DNA of 64,000 nt from JAEULH01 sp963789785 (lineage in GTDB: Bacteria > Pseudomonadota > Alphaproteobacteria > Rhodospirillales > Defluviicoccaceae). Shown here one piece after another: positions 58,056 through 64,000 of this stretch. A program made the translations under genes and the position numbers. The first letter of the stretch is position 1; the number at the start of each line of letters is the position of its first letter. The notes beneath the pieces are model-generated. The model worked only from the letters and a program-made list of their open reading frames with translations. It made no database searches and had not been told where the DNA came from. The stretch is from contig CAWBNC010000019.1 of assembly GCA_963789785.1 (NCBI GenBank), positions 62,001 through 126,000 of the forward strand, written 5' to 3'.

Positions 58056-60524
58056 CTACAGGATGAAGTCGCCGCCGACCCACTGGGTATGGAGCGCGGT
58101 TCCGTCCTTGACCAGGATGTCCATCTCCACCGTCGCCTTGTTGGCGTCGGTGTTGGCCTGGATCAGGGTGTCCGTGCTGCCTGCCTTGACCACGTGCACC
58201 TGCCCCGGCCCGCTGAACTTGGCGGCGCCCTTGAAGGCGAACGCCTGGTTGCCGCCTTTGGTTATGTTGGCATCGATGGTCGAGAGGTCGATCCGGTCGC
58301 CGACCGCCTTGCCGACGCCAGCGAAGTCGAGGATCACGTCGCGAAGCGCGCCCTTCGAGTTGGTCACGGCGTCGTAGTCGAAGATGTCGTTGCCGGTACC
58401 GCCGGTGAGCTGGTCGAACCCGTCGCGACCCGAGAGCGCGTCGGCTCCCTCTTCACCGTAGAGCTTGTCGTTGCCGCTGCCGCCGCCGAGCTTGTCGTTG
58501 CCGGCGCCGCCGTCGAGATAATCGTTGCCGGCCTGCCCGCCGAGCTCGTCGACGCCGATCCCGCCGTACATCCGGTCATTGCCATCCTGGCCGAACAGCT
58601 TGTCGTTGCCGTCGTCGCCGTAGAGCTTGTCGACCCCGGGGCCGCCGTCGAGGTAGTCGTTTCCGCCCTTGCCGCAGACGGTGTCGTCCCCGGCCAGGGC
58701 ATAGACGGTGTCGGGGCCGGTCGTGCCGCTGATCACATCGTTGCCCGACGTCGGCGTCCCGCCGCCGCTGCCGCCCGCGACCGCGCCGACCGAAGCACTG
58801 GCGTCGACAAGGCCGTAGCCGGAGGCGACGTCTTTGCCGGTCTGGAACCCGGCGGCGTATGGGTTGTCCATGTCGATCGCCTTGGACTCGAGCGCGTTGT
58901 AGATCTGGGTCGGGGTCAGCGTGCCCTTCGCATCGAGCATCAGCGCGGCGACGCCGGCGGCATGGGGCGCGGCCGCCGAGGTGCCGAAGAAGTTGGGCTT
59001 GCCGTTGCCGTCGGTGTCGCTGCCGAAGAAGGTCGTGTCGGTGCCGTCGGGCGCGGTGAGGTCGACGCGGTCGCGGAGTTCCGGCGAGGCCAGACGGGCG
59101 CCCGAGGCGCTGTACAGGATCGGCGTCCCGCCGGCAGACGAGAACCCCTCGAGAGCCGGCGGAGTCGTCCCGAACTCAGGGGTTTTGTGATAATCGGCGG
59201 CGCCGACGCCCTCGCCGCCGTCGGCCGAGGCATGTCCGTAGGAAGCGCCGCTGTTGGTCTTGTACTCGGTGAAGCTGGCGGCTCCGAAATCGACATACTT
59301 GATATGGGACGGGTTGGGCCCCGCGTACTTGGCGATGACGAGGTCATAGGACCGGGTCGCACCCGAGCCGTTGGTCAGTTGCACGATTTCGACTGGATCG
59401 CCGCCGATGTTGGTGTCTTCGCTCGCAGTAATCAATTTTCCGGCCGCATCGTAAACGAGAACGTCGAGGTCGGACTTCGCGCCGACCCCTGTATGCGTGT
59501 AGAACGGGTCGGCCCACTGGAACGACAGCAGGGCGGTCTTGCCCGCGCCCAGGGCGAAACGCTGGGTGGCGTCGGCGCCGGTCGCCGGGTTGAAGTCATG
59601 GACCGACTGATAGGCGTAGGGCAGGTCGAGCCCCGCCGGCGCCGCCATCGGCCGATAGCCGGCTTCGTACGACCTGACCGCCTCATTGCCAGCCGACGAG
59701 AAGTAGGCGACGCCGCCCGCGGCAACCCGATCGACGGCTTTCGCAATGACGCCGTCGAGGAACATGGGCTCGGCAAAGTAGACCACGTCATCGACGATGA
59801 CGTCGGCGCCGGCGTTCTTCAGATCGACGATGCCTTGCGCGAAATCGGCCTGACCGTTGTTGGCGGTATGGAAGGCGAGGCTGCAGTTCGGCGCGACGTC
59901 GTAGACCAGTTGCGCCATCGCCCGTCCCTCGTCGCTTCCGCCTAAGGAATCAGAGAGGATCGTGACCCCGGCCGGCAGATCGCCCGAGGCCCGGTCTGCG
60001 GCGTAGCTGCCGGGTCCGGTGTCGAAGCTGTCCGACAAGACCCCGACTCTGATCCCGGTGCCGTCGACACCGAATGCGGCGCGGGCATCATCAGTCCGCA
60101 TCGCCGCATCGCCCTGCGATGTTGCCGAGCCGACGCAGGTTGTCGAATAGGCCGCCATGGCCGAATGAACGCCGGGCAGCCTGGCCAGCTCGTCGATGCT
60201 GTCGATGGGAAGTTTTCCGCTGACCATCTTTCCAAACGCCGTGCCGTGCTCAAGCCCGATAGCCTTGAGCGCGGCAAGCACGCTTGTGCCGCTGCCGTCG
60301 GCGGTGATGTCGACGGTCACTGCCGAGCCTGACGCTGGCCTGCCTGCGGCGTCCGCCGTGAAGCCGCTGCCGCTCACGTGGGTCACGACGTGATCGTCGT
60401 GCCGACTCCACAACCGGATGAGATCGTCGTCGATCATCGTATCCGGTTTGGCGCCCGGTGCCGCCGTCGCGCCGACGCGGGCCGCGAACGCGCTCAGGTC
60501 GTTCAGCCCTGGATCAATGGCCAT
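58056..60524 (-). CDS. Secreted RTX subtilisin-like protease
   Basis: An 822-residue S8-fold protease with a calcium-binding RTX tail. GIRVGVLSDSFDTG carries the catalytic aspartate (Asp165). The usual HGT histidine motif is not seen; GSDEGRAMAQLV (Glu199) occupies its place. SSAGN has the oxyanion Asn280 and GTSAAAPHAAG the nucleophile Ser516. About eight nonapeptide repeats (GNDYLDGG, GNDKLYGE, GNDRMYGG) span roughly residues 590-710. The last 110 residues closely match the tail of the lipase at 3.5 kb and also end GDFIL, indicating type I secretion. ATG 60524 follows TGGGGC; GTG 60539 is in frame. Confidence 0.88.
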   Translation of the reverse strand: MAIDPGLNDLSAFAARVGATAAPGAKPDTMIDDDLIRLWSRHDDHVVTHVSGSGFTADAAGRPASGSAVTVDITADGSGTSVLAALKAIGLEHGTAFGKMVSGKLPIDSIDELARLPGVHSAMAAYSTTCVGSATSQGDAAMRTDDARAAFGVDGTGIRVGVLSDSFDTGPGSYAADRASGDLPAGVTILSDSLGGSDEGRAMAQLVYDVAPNCSLAFHTANNGQADFAQGIVDLKNAGADVIVDDVVYFAEPMFLDGVIAKAVDRVAAGGVAYFSSAGNEAVRSYEAGYRPMAAPAGLDLPYAYQSVHDFNPATGADATQRFALGAGKTALLSFQWADPFYTHTGVGAKSDLDVLVYDAAGKLITASEDTNIGGDPVEIVQLTNGSGATRSYDLVIAKYAGPNPSHIKYVDFGAASFTEYKTNSGASYGHASADGGEGVGAADYHKTPEFGTTPPALEGFSSAGGTPILYSASGARLASPELRDRVDLTAPDGTDTTFFGSDTDGNGKPNFFGTSAAAPHAAGVAALMLDAKGTLTPTQIYNALESKAIDMDNPYAAGFQTGKDVASGYGLVDASASVGAVAGGSGGGTPTSGNDVISGTTGPDTVYALAGDDTVCGKGGNDYLDGGPGVDKLYGDDGNDKLFGQDGNDRMYGGIGVDELGGQAGNDYLDGGAGNDKLGGGSGNDKLYGEEGADALSGRDGFDQLTGGTGNDIFDYDAVTNSKGALRDVILDFAGVGKAVGDRIDLSTIDANITKGGNQAFAFKGAAKFSGPGQVHVVKAGSTDTLIQANTDANKATVEMDILVKDGTALHTQWVGGDFIL

Positions 60525-61125
60525 CGTCTTGTGCCCCACAAACGAACGTTAACGTATCATTACGGAGTAGCCGTTCGCCGGCAGTCTCTGCAAGTAAAAA
60601 TTAAAAGTTCGCGACGTGAAAAAGACCATTGCGCTGCTACTAAAAATTTACCCCGTGCGGTCATCATCGGCTGAACGGACAGGACCAGGAAGCGCGCCCC
60701 TCCATCTCGAAGGACGTAGAACTTTGCAAGCCTTCGGCACTCTTGGTCGGTATTGCTTTCGCGACGAAGTAATTACGGCACTCGACTGTTCGGCGATCCG
60801 GAGCAGGCCCGCCGTTAGAAGGCACACCCGAGCCGATACCGCGGAGACGCGGATTTCACCGCCAGCGATAACGTGACGGCTGTGCCAAACGCAGACCTGT
60901 GCTAAATTGCACCCCAATGGGGGAGCAAGGCCAGGTAAAGCGCTGAAGAGCCCGCCAGCGGCGAGGCAGGGCGCACAGGTTGCGCGCTAAGGTGGAAAAT
61001 AAACTAGATCGGAAAGACAGCTCGAAAGTTTTTTCAATTTGTCCCTGCTCAATTCGACGCTGGAGGGCTCGTCTCTTGCGTCGAACGGTCGCGAACTGAC
61101 CGCAACCCGCCGGTAAGTGTGAGGA
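60525..61125. other. Long intergenic region before mreB
   Basis: About 600 bases between the divergent RTX subtilase and mreB, AT-richer than the surroundings near 60540-60650 and again at 60990-61050. It must hold both promoters and a long mreB leader. I see short hairpins (for example CCCC-AAT-GGGG near 60913) but no known riboswitch, tRNA or convincing ORF. Confidence 0.45.
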
Positions 61126-62170
61126 ATGATGTTTTCACAGTTGTTCGGTTTCCTGTCCGCCGACATGGCCATCGACCTCGGAACGGCCAACACCCTTGTC
61201 TATGTCAAAGGGCGAGGGATCGTCCTGAACGAGCCCTCGGTTGTCGCCATCGCCGACATCCGGGGCCGCAAGCAGGTGCTCGCCGTGGGCGAAGAGGCGA
61301 AATTGATGCTCGGCCGGACGCCCGGCAACATCCAGGCTATCCGGCCGCTGCGCGACGGGGTCATCGCCGATTTCGAGGTGGCCGAGGAGATGATCAAGTA
61401 TTTCATCCGCAGGGTGCACAACCGGCGAAGCTTTGCCAGCCCGCTGTGCGTCGTCTGCGTCCCGTCCGGGTCGACGGCGGTCGAGCGCCGGGCTATCCAG
61501 GATTCCGCCGAGAGCGCCGGCGCCCGTCGTGTCTTCCTGATCGAGGAGCCGATGGCCGCGGCCATCGGCGCCGGCCTGCCGGTCACCGAGCCGACGGGAT
61601 CTATGGTCGTCGACATCGGCGGCGGCACGACCGAGGTCGCGGTGCTGTCGCTGGGCGGCATCGTCTACGCCCGCAGCGTCCGGGTCGGCGGCGACAAGAT
61701 GGACGAGGCGATCATCGCCTATATCCGCCGCAACCATAACCTGCTGATCGGCGAGAGCAGCGCCGAGCGGATCAAGGAGACAGATCGGCTCGGCCTGCCC
61801 GCCCGATGACGGCGACGGCCGGACGATGGACATCAAGGGCCGCGATCTGATGAACGGGGTGCCGAAGGAAATCGTCATCAGCGAGCGCCAGATCGCCGAA
61901 AGCCTCGCCGAGCCAGTCGGCTCGATCATCGACGCGGTCAAGGTCGCTCTCGAACATACCGCGCCTGAATTGGCCGCAGACATTGTCGAGAAGGGGATCG
62001 TGCTCACTGGCGGCGGCGCGCTGCTGAACAATATCGATTTCGTCCTGCGTCACGCCACCGGACTGCCCGTTTCCATCGCCGAAGATCCGCTCTCCTGCGT
62101 CGCGCTCGGCACCGGCCGTGCCCTCGAGGAGATGAAGCGCATGAGAAACGTCCTGGCGAGTATGTACTGA
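61126..62170 (+). CDS. mreB: Rod-shape actin MreB, frame broken near 61782
   Basis: Actin homologue guiding lateral wall synthesis. Motifs are MAIDLGTANTLVYVKG, GRTPGNIQAIRPLRDGVIADFE, VVCVPSGSTAVERRAI, IEEPMAAAIGAGLPV and VVDIGGGTTEVAVLS. The frame fails after AERIKET; one base later it continues IGSACPPDD with MDIKGRDLMNGVPKEIVIS, GIVLTGGGALL and DPLSCVALGTGRALE. The span of 1045 bases is a multiple of three plus one, and dropping one base near 61781-61784 gives 347 residues, the standard length. First gene of mreBCD-mrdA, separated from mreC by 19 bases. Confidence 0.95.
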
Positions 62171-62189
62171 GGTTTGCGAAGGGCATCCC

Positions 62190-63162
62190 TTGCGGGAGAA
62201 GCTACGCTTGGACTTCCGCGTCGTCGCGGCGTGGAAGTCGCTCGTTCAGGGCCTGCTGTATGCCGGACTCGTCTTCGTCGCGATCATCCTGATGATGCTC
62301 GGCAAGGCGAACGGCGAGATCACGGAGCGCATCCGTATCCAGGTCGCCGATGCCGTCGCGCCGCTCCTCGATCTCATGTCGCGCCCGGTCGACGCCGCGG
62401 TGGCGGCGGCGCAGGCGGTGCAGGGATGGGAGGCGCTGCAGGCGCAAAACAGAGCGCTGACGCAGGATCGCGAGCGACTTTCACGCTGGCAGGAGACGGC
62501 CTACCGGCTTGAGGCCGAAAACGCGGAGCTCAGGCAGTTTCTCCATCTCGTTCCCGACCCGGAAGCGCATTTCGTCACCGCCCGCGTCATCGCCGACAGC
62601 GGCGGCGCCTTCGCCCGTAGCCTGGTCGTCGGCGCGGGCGCCGGTGACGGCGTCGCCAAGGGCCACGCCGTCATTACCGCCACCGGCCTCGTCGGTCGCG
62701 TTGCCGGCGTTGCGGCGCGGTCTTCGCTGGTGCTGCTCATTACCGATCTCAACTTCCGCGTTCCGGTCGTCATCGGCGCGACGCGGACGCGCGCGATTCT
62801 GGCCGGGTGACAATTCCGACCGGCCGAAAATTACCCACCTCGACCCGGACACCTTCATCGCCGTGGGGGACCGTGTCGTTACCTCCGGCCATGCCAACGC
62901 ATTTCCAGCCGACCTTCCCATCGGCACCATCGCTTCGGTGCAGGATGGCGTCATCCGGGTTCAGCTTTTCGCCGAGGGTATGCCAATCGACTATGTCCGG
63001 ATCGTCGATTACGGCCTGCAGGGCATTATCCGGGACGCCGCCGCAAGCGTCCCGAGCAAGGCCGGCAAGACAACAGCGCGCACTGCAGGTCCGTCGCCGA
63101 CCGCCGGCCGGAGCGCAGACCGGATCGCGGGCCGAAGCGATGGCCAGGGCGCCGCGCCGTGA
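62190..63162 (+). CDS. mreC: Rod-shape protein MreC, frame broken at UGA 62808
   Basis: Bitopic elongasome protein. One membrane helix at about residues 20-42, then a coiled coil (EALQAQNRALTQDRERLSRWQETAYRLEAENAELRQFLHL split over residues 75-120) and the beta-barrel domain (GLVGRVAGVAARSSLVLLITD, RVPVVIGATRTRAILAG). The frame stops at TGA 62808, but skipping its T gives AGDNSDRPKITHL, then DRVVTSGHANAFPADLPIGTI, the family's second barrel. The span of 973 bases is a multiple of three plus one. The C-terminus is long and disordered. The start is TTG 62190. It overlaps mreD by GTGA. Confidence 0.93.
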
Positions 63163-63674
63163 CCCGATCGCTCCGGCTCAGGCTCGCAGCGGCGGCGCGG
63201 ACGGTGATTCCGGCCGGCCTGGCGTTCCTGTTCGTGCTGGCGGGATGCATCCCGTTGACCGCGATCGACATACAGGTCATCAAGCCGCTCCTGCCGTTCG
63301 CCGCGGTCTACTACTGGGCGCTTTACCGTCCGGACCTGCTGCCGGCGCCCGTAACCTTCATGGTCGGACTGCTGGTCGATATTCTCAGCGGCGCGCCCCT
63401 CGGCGTCCACGCGGCAACCTTCTGCCTCGTTCATGGCGGGCTCCGCAGGCAGCGCCGCTTCCTGGTCGGAAAATCGTTTCTGATCAACTGGTCGGGCTTC
63501 GCCCTCGTCGCCGCCGGCGCTTTCGCTTTCATCTGGCTGCTGACCTCGATCCTGCACGGCGCGCCGTTAGCCGCCGAAGGGCTGGTGTTGCAGGCCGGGA
63601 CGACCGTTGCTGCCTTTCCACTAGCGTTCTGGCTTCTGCTCCGCTGTCATCGCGCCCTCGTCAGGCGGATCTGA
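63159..63674 (+). CDS. mreD: Rod-shape protein MreD
   Basis: A 171-residue inner-membrane protein with about five hydrophobic segments, including PLLPFAAVYYWALYRPDLLPAPVTFMVGLLVDILSGAPLG in consecutive parts, the MreD signature. GTG 63159 overlaps the mreC stop. It links MreC with the PBP2/RodA pair. The next gene starts two bases after its stop. Confidence 0.93.
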   Translation: MTRSLRLRLAAAARTVIPAGLAFLFVLAGCIPLTAIDIQVIKPLLPFAAVYYWALYRPDLLPAPVTFMVGLLVDILSGAPLGVHAATFCLVHGGLRRQRRFLVGKSFLINWSGFALVAAGAFAFIWLLTSILHGAPLAAEGLVLQAGTTVAAFPLAFWLLLRCHRALVRRI

Positions 63675-63675
63675 G

Positions 63676-64000
63676 ATGAGCCGCGACGGCGACCGGCAGA
63701 GAGTGTTTACCCGGCGGGCGCTGCTGATGGCCGGCGGCCAGAGCGTCCTGCTCTCGATCCTTGCCGGCCGTCTCTACTATCTGCAGGTGGTCGAGGCCGG
63801 CCACTACGCCACCCTGGCCGATGACAACCGGATCAACCTTCGCCTGCTGCCGCCGCCGCGGGGCCGGATCAATGACCGTCTCGGCCGGCCGCTCGCTGTC
63901 AACCGGCAGAATTATCGGGTCGTCCTTGTCGCCGAGCAGATCGGCAACGTCGAGGAACTTCTCGACAGTCTCGCTCAGGTGATCCCCGTCAGCGAAGCCG
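63676..64000 (+). CDS. mrdA: Penicillin-binding protein 2, 5' part only
   Basis: The first 108 codons of the elongation transpeptidase PBP2, cut by the window end. ATG 63676 begins MSRDGDRQ, followed by a membrane helix (LLMAGGQSVLLSILAGRLYYLQV) and the dimerisation-domain text LADDNRINLRLLPPPRGRINDRLGRPLAVNRQNYRV, shown here in parts. The frame is intact to 64000. The position after mreD is the usual one; rodA is expected next. Confidence 0.93.
   Translation, partial: MSRDGDRQRVFTRRALLMAGGQSVLLSILAGRLYYLQVVEAGHYATLADDNRINLRLLPPPRGRINDRLGRPLAVNRQNYRVVLVAEQIGNVEELLDSLAQVIPVSEA

Noticed and set aside
58089..59945. 618-codon plus-strand frame opposite the RTX subtilase
   Set aside because: Shadow of the repeat-rich protease; its valine- and alanine-rich repeats are the reverse complement of RTX nonapeptides.
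60616..60876. 86-codon frame before mreB starting MKKTIALLLKIY
   Set aside because: The beginning resembles a signal peptide, but the rest is low complexity with no support, and the codon pattern is unlike neighbours.

Overview
The window is GC-rich chromosomal DNA from an alphaproteobacterium, most likely Rhodospirillales-like. The evidence is the order rnpB-mraZ-rsmH-ftsL-ftsI-murE-murF-mraY-murD-ftsW-murG-murC-murB-ddl-ftsQ-ftsA-ftsZ, the hisG-hisD-UPF0262 block, the queA-tgt-queF operon, HspQ, and the long FtsZ linker. No tRNA, rRNA, CRISPR array, phage gene or insertion sequence was recognised. The one structural RNA is RNase P RNA.

Layout. 0.2-3.3 kb: three glycosyltransferases, two of them tandem GT2 paralogues. 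3.5-6.1 kb: a secreted RTX lipase and small uncharacterised genes. 6.3-9.9 kb: mtnP and a phage-shock block, pspF facing pspABC across a sigma-54 promoter. 10-14 kb: an arsenic operon (arsR-arsC-acr3-permease-disulfide protein-GNAT). 14.1-18.1 kb: a two-repeat small protein, argH, tlpA, a nuclease-fold protein and a lipoprotein. 18.1-22.4 kb: a monooxygenase-dehydrogenase pair and the queuosine operon. 22.4-26.6 kb: CHAD protein, tyrosine phosphatase, UPF0262, hisD, hisG. 26.8-33.9 kb: a glycosyltransferase of the arsenosugar-associated type, hspQ, a DsbA-like protein, a LuxR-type regulator, two transporters, djlA and ampD. 34-53 kb: rnpB and the division and cell-wall (dcw) cluster, headed by an MraZ operator. 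53-58 kb: bamD, recN, ligA. 58-60.5 kb: a secreted RTX subtilase. 61-64 kb: mreBCD and the start of mrdA (PBP2), the elongation machinery.

The genes form a coherent growth and envelope block. The mra/mur genes make and flip lipid II, ftsLQIAWZ build the divisome, mreBCD/mrdA the elongasome, and ampD recycles peptidoglycan. BamD inserts outer-membrane proteins, and PspABC responds to inner-membrane stress.

The most striking property is that about 18 genes, many essential, cannot be read in one frame. Nearly every break needs the same correction, one extra base (+1) relative to the protein, while the protein on both sides stays perfectly family-like. Breaks are dense from about 38 to 53 kb, yet mraY, murD, ftsW, murB, bamD and recN are intact. 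I favour insertion-type sequence error over decay, but the one-sided direction deserves checking. Several apparent fusions (ArsC-ACR3, MurF-MraY, FtsQ-FtsA, MurC-MurB) are products of these breaks. For split genes I give the whole gene span and mark the break positions.
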